Below are positions 34,562 through 43,349 of a stretch of 44,857 nucleotides of DNA, piece by piece. Under the pieces are notes generated by a model. It worked only from the letters and a program-made list of their open reading frames with translations, was not told the DNA's origin and did not search any database. The position numbers and the translations under genes were made by a program. The DNA comes from Vicingus sp036171675 (lineage in GTDB: Bacteria > Bacteroidota > Bacteroidia > Flavobacteriales_E > Vicingaceae): assembly GCA_036171675.1 (NCBI GenBank), contig JAVHRO010000070.1:1-44857 (forward strand). Reading direction: 5' to 3'. Positions within the stretch are counted from its first letter, which is position 1, and each line of letters begins with the position of its first letter.

Positions 34562-35113
34562 ATGTACGCCATTATCGATATAGAAACATCAGGAGGAAAC
34601 CATAAAAATGGTAAAATAACTGAAATTGCCATTTACAAACATGATGGGAATAAAATTGTTGATGAATTTGTTACGCTAATTAATCCGGGAATGAAAATTG
34701 ACTGGTATGTGAAGAAACTTACCGGCATTAACGATGAAATGGTTTCGACAGCTCCCAAGTTTTTTGAAGTTGCCAAACGTATTGTAAACATTACAAGAGG
34801 TTGTATTTTTATTGCTCACAATGTCGATTTCGATTACGAATTTGTTCGTGCTGAATTTCGATCGCTAGGATTTAACTACAAACGCTCAAAGTTATGTACT
34901 GTTAAATTGAGCAGAGCATTATTACCCGGAAAAGCTTCGTATAGTTTAGGTAAATTGTGTGAAGAAATTGGCATAACGGTAGAAGACAGACACAGAGCTT
35001 CTGGTGATGCGTTGGCAACGGTTAAATTGTTTGAAATGCTTTTAAAAGCTGATGAAAACCAGAAATTAATTCCACGACCTGTGGTAGATCAAAATCAGAC
35101 GAAGTTGTTTTGA
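34562..35113 (+). CDS. DEDDh 3'-5' exonuclease (DnaQ/PolC epsilon-like)
   Basis: The protein of 183 residues is a single RNase-H-fold exonuclease domain. Exo I is IIDIETSGG (Asp6, Glu8), Exo II is AHNVDFDYEF (His86, Asp91) and Exo III is HRASGDALAT (His144, Asp149), so all DEDDh metal ligands are present. Such domains proofread DNA polymerases or trim DNA/RNA ends. The protein ends in NQTKLF: residues 179-183 (QTKLF) resemble the beta-clamp-binding pentapeptide. There is no GIY-YIG domain, unlike the longer DnaQ-type fusions in relatives. The substrate and polymerase partner are not shown by the context. Stop at 35111-35113, followed by a convergent type IX cargo gene with a repeat between them. 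Confidence 0.88.
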   Translation: MYAIIDIETSGGNHKNGKITEIAIYKHDGNKIVDEFVTLINPGMKIDWYVKKLTGINDEMVSTAPKFFEVAKRIVNITRGCIFIAHNVDFDYEFVRAEFRSLGFNYKRSKLCTVKLSRALLPGKASYSLGKLCEEIGITVEDRHRASGDALATVKLFEMLLKADENQKLIPRPVVDQNQTKLF

Positions 35114-35121
35114 GTAATTGG

Positions 35122-35193
35122 TCTCGCAAAGACGCAAAGCTCACAAAGTTTTTTTTGATTATGTCTTAGCGAACTTCGCGTCTTTGCGTGAAA
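35122..35193. repeat. Dispersed palindromic repeat, family R5 (CGCAAAGACGC type)
   Basis: Arms at 35125-35139 and 35174-35188 pair over 15 bp with one mismatch (CGCAAAGACGC / GCGTCTTTGCG perfect over 11). It lies between the convergent stops of the exonuclease and the type IX cargo gene and fills most of the 83-bp gap. It may serve both genes as a bidirectional terminator. This CGCAAAGACGCAAAG type is a repeat I recall from other Bacteroidota genomes. Confidence 0.72.
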
Positions 35194-35196
35194 TCT

Positions 35197-36477
35197 TTAT
35201 TCGCTAACAATCAATTTCTGTATTACTTGTTTTTTGTTTTCAAAAGTAATTTTTACAAAATACAAACCTTTTGGTAAACCAGTTCTTAGTTCGGTTTTGG
35301 GCTGGTTAATAGTTTGTGTAAAAACGATTTTGCCATCAATGCTCACCAATTCTACAGACTTAACTTGTTCGCTTTCTAAAATAAAATTTCCCGATGGACT
35401 TGGGTTGGGATAGATGTTGAATTTTGAAAAATTGTTTTTATTGGAGTTGGTATTGGTAATTGTCTCTCCTCCATTTATTGTTTTGTGGATTTCATAACCA
35501 ATTCCTCCCCTTCCTCCAACAGTAAATCCTATTGATGAATTAATAAATTGGATATCAGATAAATGAACAGATGATGAAACTATTTGTTTATTCCAGTTAA
35601 TACCTCCATCTACAGTTTTAAGAATTAATGCAGGTTCCCCTACAATTGAATAATCAATTCCAACCGCATAGCCAGTATCTATGCTTGTGAAAAAAACAGA
35701 ACTTGTTCCAGCCCCATTTGGCAAATTCAATATATTCCATGTATCTCCTCCATCTATAGTTTTTAACTTTATATCATAACCGACGGCGTAACCAATAGTA
35801 GAATTTATAAAATGTACTGAAGAAAGATTTTTATTAGAGATGTAATATTTTTGCACCCAGTTTAAGCCTCCATCGATTGTCTTTATTATAAAAGTAGCAA
35901 TTGGAGGTCCTATTCCTGAATTTGGGATAATGCCTAAAGCGTAGCCAGTATTTAAATCAGTAAAATAAATTGAAGAAAATAAACCTGCAATTGGGAAAAT
36001 ATCCCATGTGTCTCCTCCATTCGTAGTTTTTAAGATTATATCCTTCCCACAAATATAACCACTCGTTGGGGAAATAAAAAAAATAGACTCAAGATTATTT
36101 ACCGTCCCAGAAATAGGTTGAGTCCAATTTATTCCTCCGTCAATTGTTTTAATTATTGTGCCATTATCTCCAACAGCAAGCCCAATTAGGTTATCTATAA
36201 AATATATAGAACGTAATGATGGTAATGTTCCTATGTTTAGTGTGTTCCAGTTATCTCCACCATTTGTAGATTTTATGATAATACCTTCAAAAGTAGAGGT
36301 TGATTGTATAAAGATTGCACCTGCTGCATAACCTATATTGTTATCTAAAAAATGAACATCATAGAGGAAGTCATTAGTTCCAAAACTTGTTTTTAGAACC
36401 CACTGAGCCGAATTTTTCACTTGAAAAATAAATATGAAAATTAGAGATAAGACTAATTTTAAAATGTTAATTTTCAT
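35197..36477 (-). CDS. Secreted YCF48/BNR-repeat beta-propeller with type IX sorting domain
   Basis: The protein of 426 residues has a signal peptide (MKINILKLVLSLIFIFIFQ). Seven repeats follow that contain the pattern (N/D)GG-x-x-W or its variant, joined to IGYAVG-like strands (for example KSTNGGDNWN, KTIDGGINWT, KTTNGGDTWD, KTIDGGLNWV). This is the YCF48/HCF136-like beta-propeller. The last ~77 residues form a type A sorting domain (NIYPNPSPSGNFILE, VELVSIDGKIV, GLYFVKITFENKKQVIQKLIV), which directs type IX secretion and release or attachment at the cell surface. SprA at 5835-13160 is the expected exit channel. The biological target of the propeller is unknown. Upstream lies a 217 bp gap with a terminator and an 8-bp palindrome (36565-36593). 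Confidence 0.9.
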   Translation of the reverse strand: MKINILKLVLSLIFIFIFQVKNSAQWVLKTSFGTNDFLYDVHFLDNNIGYAAGAIFIQSTSTFEGIIIKSTNGGDNWNTLNIGTLPSLRSIYFIDNLIGLAVGDNGTIIKTIDGGINWTQPISGTVNNLESIFFISPTSGYICGKDIILKTTNGGDTWDIFPIAGLFSSIYFTDLNTGYALGIIPNSGIGPPIATFIIKTIDGGLNWVQKYYISNKNLSSVHFINSTIGYAVGYDIKLKTIDGGDTWNILNLPNGAGTSSVFFTSIDTGYAVGIDYSIVGEPALILKTVDGGINWNKQIVSSSVHLSDIQFINSSIGFTVGGRGGIGYEIHKTINGGETITNTNSNKNNFSKFNIYPNPSPSGNFILESEQVKSVELVSIDGKIVFTQTINQPKTELRTGLPKGLYFVKITFENKKQVIQKLIVSE

Positions 36478-36637
36478 GTCGTTTCATTTTAATGATGTTA
36501 CTCTCTAACGTAAGATTATCAACTTGTTTTTGATTAATCGCATAACATAAATGTAAAAATCACTAATTAACTATAAGACCAAGTTAGTTAATTTTATTGA
36601 AATTGTGAGAATATTAAAAAAAGTTTAATCAATTGAT

Positions 36638-36673
36638 GAAAAACCTTATTTGGTTAAAATATGGAAATAAGGT
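36638..36673 (-). terminator. Probable terminator of the dihydroorotase-like gene
   Basis: On the minus strand, about 22 bases after the stop at 36695, a perfect 9-bp stem ACCTTATTT/AAATAAGGT (36673-36665 with 36651-36643) has a 13-base loop and is followed by a T run. The stem is A/T rich, so the call is moderate. The rest of this 217 bp gap holds only an 8-bp AATTAACT/AGTTAATT palindrome. Confidence 0.45.
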
Positions 36674-36694
36674 ATCTTAACAAACAAATAGGGA

Positions 36695-37963
36695 TTAGGA
36701 TAGTTCCAATTTGTTTTGATTTACAACACCATAAATTTTACCCATTAGTTTTTTGCCAACCAGCGGAGTGTTTTTCGATTTAGAAACCAAATCGGTAGTT
36801 TCAAAAGTGGTTATTGTGGTCGGGCTAAAAAAGGTTAGATTGGCCATTTCGCCCACTTCTAGTTTTGGAACATCCACTTTTAAGATAGTTCTTGGGTTTG
36901 TGGTAATTGTGTTAATTATTTCGGATAAATCAATTTTGCCGTTCAAAGCAGTATTCATTGCTGCAAATGAGGTCTGAAGGTTTATCATGCCAAATTTTGC
37001 ATGGTCGAACTCACATTGTTTGTTTTCAATGTCTTGTGGAGTATGGTCGGAGCAAATTACATCAATTACCCCTTCTTTTATGCCTTTTATCAGAGCTTTA
37101 ATGTCTTCTTTGGTGCGTAACGGAGGCAATACTTTTAGGTTGCTGTCGAAAGTTTCCAATTCGGTTTCGTCTAAAAGCAAGTGGTATGAGTTGGTGTCGG
37201 CAGTAACTTTTAGTCCTTTTGCTTTGGCTTCTTTTATCAGTTGAACTGATTTTTTTGTGGTAATGTTGGTTAAATGAATGGTAGCGTTGCAGTATTCTGC
37301 CAAAAACAAATCGCGTATTACCATCAATTCTTCTGCTATGGCAGGAATTCCTTTCAATCCCAAACGTGTGCTGGTAATGCCTTCGTTTATTTGTCCGTTG
37401 TTAAACAAACTTTTATCGTTCGGGAAATCCATCACCAAACCATTAAAACTTTGGTTGTATAACAATGCTCTGGTTAATAATCCCGGGTTGTTTACCGATT
37501 TTTTATTGTCGGTAAATGCCACAGCTCCTGCCGATTGCATGTCGTACATTTCAGCCATTTCGTTTCCTTCGCATTTTACCGATAAAGCTCCTGCAGGGTA
37601 AGCATTTACAATGTTGTTTTTTGTTTTGTTTTTTATGTATTCAATCCCCGATTTGGTGTCTGATACAGGATTGGTGGTTGGCATTACCAAAACACCTGTA
37701 AAACCGCCTTTTGCTGCGGCTTTTAACCCGCTGATTAAATCTTCTTTGTATTCAAAACCAGGGTCACAGAAATTTGCTCTAAAATCGAACCAACCAATAG
37801 AAACATGTAAATCCTTTGCCTTTATTTCTTGAAAATTTTCAGTATTTTTTATCGAAGCAGCTATTTTTTTTATGATTCCTTTTTCTATCAATATATCAAC
37901 CACTTTACCGTTAAAAGTAGAGTTTTTGTTGATTATTGTTGCCGATTTAATTAGAGCGTTCAT
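36695..37963 (-). CDS. Dihydroorotase homologue lacking the metal site (probable pseudoenzyme)
   Basis: The 422-residue protein follows the class I dihydroorotase/amidohydrolase plan (DHOase closes carbamoyl-aspartate to dihydroorotate in pyrimidine synthesis). The frame PGFEYKEDLISGLKAAAKGGFTGVLVMPTTNPV is clear. The metal-binding residues have changed. The canonical D-x-H-x-H-x-R at residues 60-66 reads DFRANFC (His62 to Arg, His64 to Asn, Arg66 to Cys). The next ligand histidine is Asn233 in LTNITTKKSV, and the PHH site is SYH (Tyr260). Only the catalytic-position Asp306 (CSDHTP) remains. Catalysis is therefore unlikely. A structural or regulatory partner role, like non-catalytic PyrC' that assembles with aspartate transcarbamylase in Pseudomonas, is an inference. 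It is the same length as active enzymes, and not frameshifted. Confidence 0.85.
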   Translation of the reverse strand: MNALIKSATIINKNSTFNGKVVDILIEKGIIKKIAASIKNTENFQEIKAKDLHVSIGWFDFRANFCDPGFEYKEDLISGLKAAAKGGFTGVLVMPTTNPVSDTKSGIEYIKNKTKNNIVNAYPAGALSVKCEGNEMAEMYDMQSAGAVAFTDNKKSVNNPGLLTRALLYNQSFNGLVMDFPNDKSLFNNGQINEGITSTRLGLKGIPAIAEELMVIRDLFLAEYCNATIHLTNITTKKSVQLIKEAKAKGLKVTADTNSYHLLLDETELETFDSNLKVLPPLRTKEDIKALIKGIKEGVIDVICSDHTPQDIENKQCEFDHAKFGMINLQTSFAAMNTALNGKIDLSEIINTITTNPRTILKVDVPKLEVGEMANLTFFSPTTITTFETTDLVSKSKNTPLVGKKLMGKIYGVVNQNKLELS

Positions 37964-37983
37964 ATTTCGTCATTTTTTATTTT

Positions 37984-38118
37984 ACCACATAGGTACATAG
38001 TTTTTTTATTATTAAAAGAGAAAGATAGAAGCGTTGCTTTTCACATAAATACTATGTTTAAAATTTATTTTCTATCTCTTTACTTTTGCATTTGTTATTT
38101 TCTATGTTACTATGTGGT
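37984..38118. repeat. Dispersed palindromic repeat, family R6 (ACCACATAGG type)
   Basis: Arms of 17 bp at 37984-38000 and 38102-38118 pair with two mismatches (ACCACATAG / CTATGTGGT ends perfect). An inner 8-bp stem AGATAGAA (38023-38030) / TTCTATCT (38070-38077) lies between. It fills the gap between the vWA gene stop (38130, minus) and the dihydroorotase-like start (37963), beginning 11 bases after the former stop. Confidence 0.72.
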
Positions 38119-38129
38119 TTAAATCTTTT

Positions 38130-40160
38130 TTATTTAAAAAGTTTAATAAGTGCAATTTCAATAGCCAAAAATAGCAAGGCTAAAATAATACATAATTTCC
38201 AATATGTCGCACCATTTTTAATTTCGTTAAAAGCCGATTTTATAGATGCTGAATTGGTATCAATAATTGAACTATTTAAGGAATAATTAATAGCTTGGTC
38301 TTTTAATTCGTCTAAACTAAAAGTGCTTAAATCCGACTCCAATCGATTGTAGTTGAACGATAAGCCTAGTTTTGTTGTATTTGATTCCAATAAATAATTT
38401 CCCGCTAAAGTTATCCCTTCTGTTACAAAAATGGAAGTGTTGTCGGCATCAGTTTTTGTTCTCGGAATTAATTCAAAATCGGTTTGTTTAATTTTTAATG
38501 AACCTTCTTTTTCAATCGTGTTTAAGGTCAACACATCATTTTTTCCGATGGTATAAAACAGCGGGTAATTTAATTGGCTCAACAATGCCATATTGTATAA
38601 TGTTGGAACAAAAATAGCGTGTTTAGAAAAATTTCCGGCATCATCATCTAGACTTCCGTTGACGAGGTAAATAGTGCCTTTTTTATTTTTATATTCGGTT
38701 AAAAATGGGTCATTGTTTTTTAATTTTAACAACACATTTTTAAACGACGTAGCATTTAACGATTGTTTGTAATGCTTATTTATACTTGGTAAATTAATAT
38801 TGTTTTCGGGTTTGCCTTCAAAAACGGTTGAATAAAGAGAATGAGCATAGTTGACTTCGCTAATTTTTAGAGAAGAAGTATCCAGTTCAGTGAAGGAATT
38901 GATTTGTAATAGTGTTGCAAAAGTTTGATAGCTGGCAAAATCAATTTCTTTAGATGGAATAATGGTTAATGAGCCACCATTTTCAACATAACTTTTTAAA
39001 CTAGCAGCCAAACCCGAAGAAATGTCTTTTAAGCTGTTCAACACCATTAAATTACTTTGTTTTATTTTTGAATAATCTACTTGATTTACCGAAGAACTGG
39101 TTAACAAAAACAAACTGTCGGAAGAAAAAATGGCTTTAATGTTTGGCTCGGCATCATCCCCCGTAATTTCAAGTACATTAATGTTTTTAGCAATCAAATA
39201 CGAAAAATAAAAAGCATCATCCATAGTAACTGGAGCATCGGTCAATTCAATTTTTCCTGCCTGAATTCCTTTGTTACGGTTTTGATAATTGAGTTCAACA
39301 ACATTAAGATCGTTTGCTTTTATCGAAAAACTTGCTGGAGAAATTAATTGGTCGTTGATGAATAATTTCAACGAAATATTTTCCAAATCTTGGTCGGCAT
39401 TGTTTTTTATCCGAACCATCAATTTTTCTTGTTGGAGCAGGAGATGAGTTGGGTTTTCGAACCAACAACTGTCCACATACAAATTATTTTTTTTAATGGT
39501 TTGGAGGGGAAGAAAATAGGAGTGAATGAGTGAATCATTTTTTATTTCAGCAAAATCGTTGGTGGTTTTTTGAAAATCGGAAAGTACCACAATAGATTTG
39601 TTGGTTTTATCACTGCTATTGCTATTCAATGCTTCCTGTAATCGTGAATATACCGTTGAAATCATACGGCTTTCTGGTGTAATTTCGATGTTTTCAATTT
39701 TCGTAATGGCTTCTTCATTGCTTAATAAACGTTGACTTCCCGCACTAAATTTATTGTCGCAAATGACAAAATGGTCGGTTTTTTGGTAAGAATTAACGAG
39801 TTCAATGGCTTTGTTTTTGGCTTCATCGAGCAATGTTCCATTTTCACCAATGCTTTCCATGCTAAAAGAATTGTCAATGTAAATGCCAATAATGTTGTTG
39901 ATGTTTTTGGTCGAATTTGCTGATGGAATAAAGGGTTGGGCAAAAGCAAGTACCAAAAAAGTGATGGCTAAAATTCGAGAAAATAAAATAAGTAAGTGCT
40001 TAAGTTTTGATTTCGATTGACTTTCTTTTTTTACTTCACGCAAAAAACTAACGTTCGAAAAGTAAATTTTCTTAAATTTTCTAAAATTAAATAAGTGAAT
40101 AATGATGGGTATCGCTATGGCGAAAAGAGCAAATAAGAATTCTGGATACGCAAATTTCAT
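38130..40160 (-). CDS. BatA-domain / von Willebrand A membrane protein
   Basis: The protein of 676 residues starts with the N-terminal double-transmembrane BatA domain (FAYPEFLFALFAIAIPIIIHLFNFRKFKKIYFSNVSFL, then LLILFSRILAITFLVLAFAQPFI). A von Willebrand factor A-like domain with an intact MIDAS D-N-S-F-S (IIGIYIDNSFSM) follows. The middle part to about residue 600 is a large periplasmic-like region with strands and a possible glutamine-amidotransferase-like fold (SGLAASLKSYVENGGSLTIIP), and a final membrane helix is LCIILALLFLAIEIALI. Such proteins are common in Bacteroidota near aerotolerance or moxR loci, but no moxR or batB-E genes are near. The function is unproven. The ATG start at 40160 fits the helix pattern. 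Confidence 0.85.
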   Translation of the reverse strand: MKFAYPEFLFALFAIAIPIIIHLFNFRKFKKIYFSNVSFLREVKKESQSKSKLKHLLILFSRILAITFLVLAFAQPFIPSANSTKNINNIIGIYIDNSFSMESIGENGTLLDEAKNKAIELVNSYQKTDHFVICDNKFSAGSQRLLSNEEAITKIENIEITPESRMISTVYSRLQEALNSNSSDKTNKSIVVLSDFQKTTNDFAEIKNDSLIHSYFLPLQTIKKNNLYVDSCWFENPTHLLLQQEKLMVRIKNNADQDLENISLKLFINDQLISPASFSIKANDLNVVELNYQNRNKGIQAGKIELTDAPVTMDDAFYFSYLIAKNINVLEITGDDAEPNIKAIFSSDSLFLLTSSSVNQVDYSKIKQSNLMVLNSLKDISSGLAASLKSYVENGGSLTIIPSKEIDFASYQTFATLLQINSFTELDTSSLKISEVNYAHSLYSTVFEGKPENNINLPSINKHYKQSLNATSFKNVLLKLKNNDPFLTEYKNKKGTIYLVNGSLDDDAGNFSKHAIFVPTLYNMALLSQLNYPLFYTIGKNDVLTLNTIEKEGSLKIKQTDFELIPRTKTDADNTSIFVTEGITLAGNYLLESNTTKLGLSFNYNRLESDLSTFSLDELKDQAINYSLNSSIIDTNSASIKSAFNEIKNGATYWKLCIILALLFLAIEIALIKLFK

Positions 40161-40198
40161 TAAAGCACAAATGTAATTTTTTAATTCTATAAATTAGA

Positions 40199-41692
40199 TT
40201 ATAGAATCTTGTAAATATGATATCTTTCGAATTTATTGTTGTTTGGATTCATTTTATGTAAAATTAAATCTAAGTAACCTGAATCAATGGTAATCAAGTG
40301 TTGAAGGTGTGGATAAACATGTCTAATTTTTGCTTTTTTTTCCTCCAACAAATCATCATCAACAAACACCACATAATTTGCTTCAACCAAATTAGGATCT
40401 TTAACCGCTAATTCAACATTGCTACTAGCCACAAGCCATATATATCGGTCCCAACGCTCTGAATAAAATCGTGGAGGTAAAATATAATCATCTTTATGTG
40501 AACAATCCCAAATGTAGTTCGTCATGTCTTTTTGGTCAGCTAAAAAGGTCATGGTTTCCACTCTACTTTTCTTGGTATAAGCAGTAGAGATTACGACTAA
40601 AAGTAGGGTGTTAATTACCCAAAAAAATGACCATAAACCACGATGTAATTTGATGTTTTTAGCCCAAAAAGTTGATTTGTTTTTAAATTCCATCCAACCC
40701 ATATATCCCAAAATAATTAGAAAAGGGAACATAGGAGCAATAAATCGTTCTTGTTTGTTTGGAAAATAACTGTGGAATGCAAAAAACAGCAACGATGGAA
40801 TAAAAATAAAGGTGTATTTCTTCCAGCTTTTAAAATATCCAAAAAGTAACATTAATCCAACAGGGCCATAAACACCAACAAGTGTTAATACGTACATATA
40901 AACTGGTTTGTCGAAATACGAAGTCGAATTTTGAAGATTGTAATTGATGTATTCACTGAGTTCAGCAAATGGTCGTCCCCAAATAAATAGGTCAGAAATC
41001 TGCGTCAAGAAAAAAGAAGCGAACGAAACTACCGTAAAAATAATCATTGAAAGATATTGACGTTTTAATAAAAACGCAAGAGCAAAACCGAATAAGAAAA
41101 ATAGGGTTTGATAACGAATTCCAACAGCAAGTCCAGCAACAAATGCAGCTAGAATAACAATCTTTATGGGTGGTTTAGAATCGTATTTAACAAATAACCA
41201 AGTGGCGTAGATGAGTGGCGGCACGCAGACATATTCAACCATATTATGCACACTTAACCATGGTAAAAACCATGAAATGGCCAATAAAAGACCTACATGT
41301 TTTGCAATTTCAATATTCGATATTTTTTTTGAAATTTTATAACCCAACACCACTATTGACATGGAATATGCTCCGTGCAGTAATCGGACTAAAAACATTT
41401 TAAACTGTGCATCAGTAACGTTAATCCAATCTAAAAAACTAAAAAAGTAGTAATGTAAGCCAACATAAAAAAAACTATGTCCAGAGGGAACAGAGTTTGC
41501 ATTATTATTTAACCAATTGTTTTGATCAAAATTATGAACCCAACCCTCTGCTGGTTCAACAACCAAAAAGTGGTCGTCTTGCATGCCATAGCCTTTTGAG
41601 AAAATGGCAGCTATCAAACGGATTAACGAACCAACTATTATGATAACAACAAACGGATTGTTATTCCAATAATCTTTGATTTTTTCTAACAT
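40199..41692 (-). CDS. Multi-pass glycosyltransferase (GT22/mannosyltransferase-like)
   Basis: The 497-residue protein has about 9-11 hydrophobic segments (first FVVIIIVGSLIRLIAAIF). The first extra-membrane loop carries GYGMQDDHFLVVEPAEGWVHNFDQNNW, comparable with the acidic HPDE(Y/F)FQ...EPAH loop of Alg9/PIG-B type GT22 mannosyltransferases. The later parts VPSGHSFFYVGLHYYF, VGIRYQTLFFLFGFALAF, and the C-terminal soluble domain (residues about 380-497) fit lipid-linked sugar transferases of the GT-C fold. Donor and acceptor are unknown. Minus strand, 38 bp upstream of the vWA gene; perhaps one transcript. Confidence 0.72.
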   Translation of the reverse strand: MLEKIKDYWNNNPFVVIIIVGSLIRLIAAIFSKGYGMQDDHFLVVEPAEGWVHNFDQNNWLNNNANSVPSGHSFFYVGLHYYFFSFLDWINVTDAQFKMFLVRLLHGAYSMSIVVLGYKISKKISNIEIAKHVGLLLAISWFLPWLSVHNMVEYVCVPPLIYATWLFVKYDSKPPIKIVILAAFVAGLAVGIRYQTLFFLFGFALAFLLKRQYLSMIIFTVVSFASFFLTQISDLFIWGRPFAELSEYINYNLQNSTSYFDKPVYMYVLTLVGVYGPVGLMLLFGYFKSWKKYTFIFIPSLLFFAFHSYFPNKQERFIAPMFPFLIILGYMGWMEFKNKSTFWAKNIKLHRGLWSFFWVINTLLLVVISTAYTKKSRVETMTFLADQKDMTNYIWDCSHKDDYILPPRFYSERWDRYIWLVASSNVELAVKDPNLVEANYVVFVDDDLLEEKKAKIRHVYPHLQHLITIDSGYLDLILHKMNPNNNKFERYHIYKIL

Positions 41693-41787
41693 AGAATATA
41701 TTTAATTACACAAAAGTAAAGAGAATAAAAGGAACTTTAAATTATCAATCACATTTACTATCTTTAACCCCTATAAAAAGATCCAAG

Positions 41788-43269
41788 ATGAATAAAATTT
41801 TAATAGCTAACCGAGGAGAAATTGCATTACGCATTATGCGAACCTGCCGAGAAATGGGAATAAAAACAGTTGCCATTTTTTCCGAAGCTGATAGAAATGC
41901 TCCTTTTGTGAGGTATGCTGATGAAGCTGTTTGTGTGGGACCACCCCCCTCAAGTCAATCGTATTTACAGGTTGATAAAATAATACAAATTTGTAAGGAT
42001 TTGAAAGTAGATGGTTTGCATCCGGGATATGGGTTTTTGTCGGAAAATGCAACAGCCACTAGAAAAATTACTGAAGCGGGAATCAATTTTATTGGGCCTT
42101 CGCCTGAAGCAATGGAATTGATGGGAAGTAAGTTGGCTGCAAAAGCTGCGGTAAAAAAATACAATATTCCTATGGTTCCGGGAACTGATGAAGCTATTGG
42201 TGATATTGGTGTTGCAAAAAAAATAGCCTTGGAGATTGGTTTTCCTATTTTAATAAAAGCTTCTGCTGGTGGTGGTGGTAAAGGAATGCGTGTGGTAGAA
42301 AATGCCGCTGAATTTGAAGAGCAAATGAATAGGGCAGTTAGTGAAGCCATTTCTTCGTTTGGAGATGGTGCTGTATTTATCGAGAAATATGTAGGTTCGC
42401 CACGCCATATCGAAATTCAAGTAATGGCTGACAAGCACGGAAACATTGTGTATTTGTTTGAAAGAGAATGTTCTATTCAGCGTCGTCACCAAAAAGTAAT
42501 TGAAGAAGCACCTTCGGCAGTGCTAACTCCCGAAATACGAAAAGCGATGGGCGAATGTGCTGTAAACGTTGCTCGTGCTTGTAATTATGTAGGTGCCGGA
42601 ACGGTTGAGTTTTTATTGGAAAACAACAAAGATTTCTACTTTTTGGAAATGAATACTCGTTTGCAAGTGGAACATCCTGTTACCGAAATGATTACCGGAA
42701 AAGACTTGGTGAAAGAGCAGATAAATGTGGCTCGTGGTGAGAAATTGAGTTTTACACAAGACGAATTAAAAATCTTAGGTCATTCGTTTGAAGTGCGTGT
42801 ATATGCTGAAGATCCAACCAATAATTTTTTACCGGATATTGGTCGATTAAATACCTATCAACGACCTCAAGGCATGGGAATTAGAGTGGACGATGGTTTT
42901 GAGGAAGGCATGGATATTCCAATTTACTACGACCCGATGATTTCTAAATTAATTACACACGGAAAAGATAGGGAAGAAGCAAGAAACAGAATGTTAAGAG
43001 CTATTGCCGATTATAAAATTAGCGGAGTAGAAACCACTTTGCCGTTTTGCAAATTTGCTTTAGAACACGAAGCATTTGTTAGTGGCAACTTTGATACCCA
43101 TTTTGTGGGTAAATATTTTACGCCAGAAGTATTGATTGTAAAAGATGATGAATTGCAAGAAATTGCTGCTTTGTTTGCTGCAAAAATGCATTTAGAAAGT
43201 GCTAAAACTACTGCTCCAACAACTGAAGCTGTTGTTTCAAAATCAAAATGGAAAATAAATAGACTATAA
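41788..43269 (+). CDS. accC: Biotin carboxylase (AccC-type)
   Basis: The enzyme carboxylates biotin on a carrier protein using ATP and bicarbonate, the first half-reaction of acetyl-CoA and related carboxylases. The 493-residue ATP-grasp protein has the N-terminal ILIANRGEIALRIMRTCREMG, GFLSENA, the glycine-rich ATP loop ASAGGGGKGMRVV, ERECSIQRRHQKVIEEAPS and the catalytic EMNTRLQVEHPVTEMITGKDL. It is about 40 residues longer than E. coli AccC; the extra C-terminus (LQEIAALFAAKMHLESAKTTAPTTEAVV) is Ala/Thr rich and has no lysine-biotin motif (no MKM). A carrier protein and carboxyltransferase gene are not adjacent. It may act on another acyl-CoA. A TATCTTTA at 41759-41766 is a -7-like box 21 bases before the ATG. 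Confidence 0.93.
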   Translation: MNKILIANRGEIALRIMRTCREMGIKTVAIFSEADRNAPFVRYADEAVCVGPPPSSQSYLQVDKIIQICKDLKVDGLHPGYGFLSENATATRKITEAGINFIGPSPEAMELMGSKLAAKAAVKKYNIPMVPGTDEAIGDIGVAKKIALEIGFPILIKASAGGGGKGMRVVENAAEFEEQMNRAVSEAISSFGDGAVFIEKYVGSPRHIEIQVMADKHGNIVYLFERECSIQRRHQKVIEEAPSAVLTPEIRKAMGECAVNVARACNYVGAGTVEFLLENNKDFYFLEMNTRLQVEHPVTEMITGKDLVKEQINVARGEKLSFTQDELKILGHSFEVRVYAEDPTNNFLPDIGRLNTYQRPQGMGIRVDDGFEEGMDIPIYYDPMISKLITHGKDREEARNRMLRAIADYKISGVETTLPFCKFALEHEAFVSGNFDTHFVGKYFTPEVLIVKDDELQEIAALFAAKMHLESAKTTAPTTEAVVSKSKWKINRL

Positions 43270-43333
43270 GCCCATCCCCAACCCTTCCCGAAGGGAAGGG
43301 AGTTCCCCTCTTGAGAGGGGTTAGGGGTGTGTT
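43270..43333 (+). repeat. Dispersed palindromic repeat, family R1, copy b
   Basis: Starts directly after the accC stop. Two hairpins: CCCTTCCC (43282-43289) / GGGAAGGG (43293-43300) with a GAA loop, and CCCCTCT (43305-43311) / AGAGGGG (43314-43320). The tail TTAGGGGTGTG follows. It matches copy c closely and the last half matches copy a (minus strand). Confidence 0.85.
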
Positions 43334-43349
43334 TAAATAAAAGATAAAA

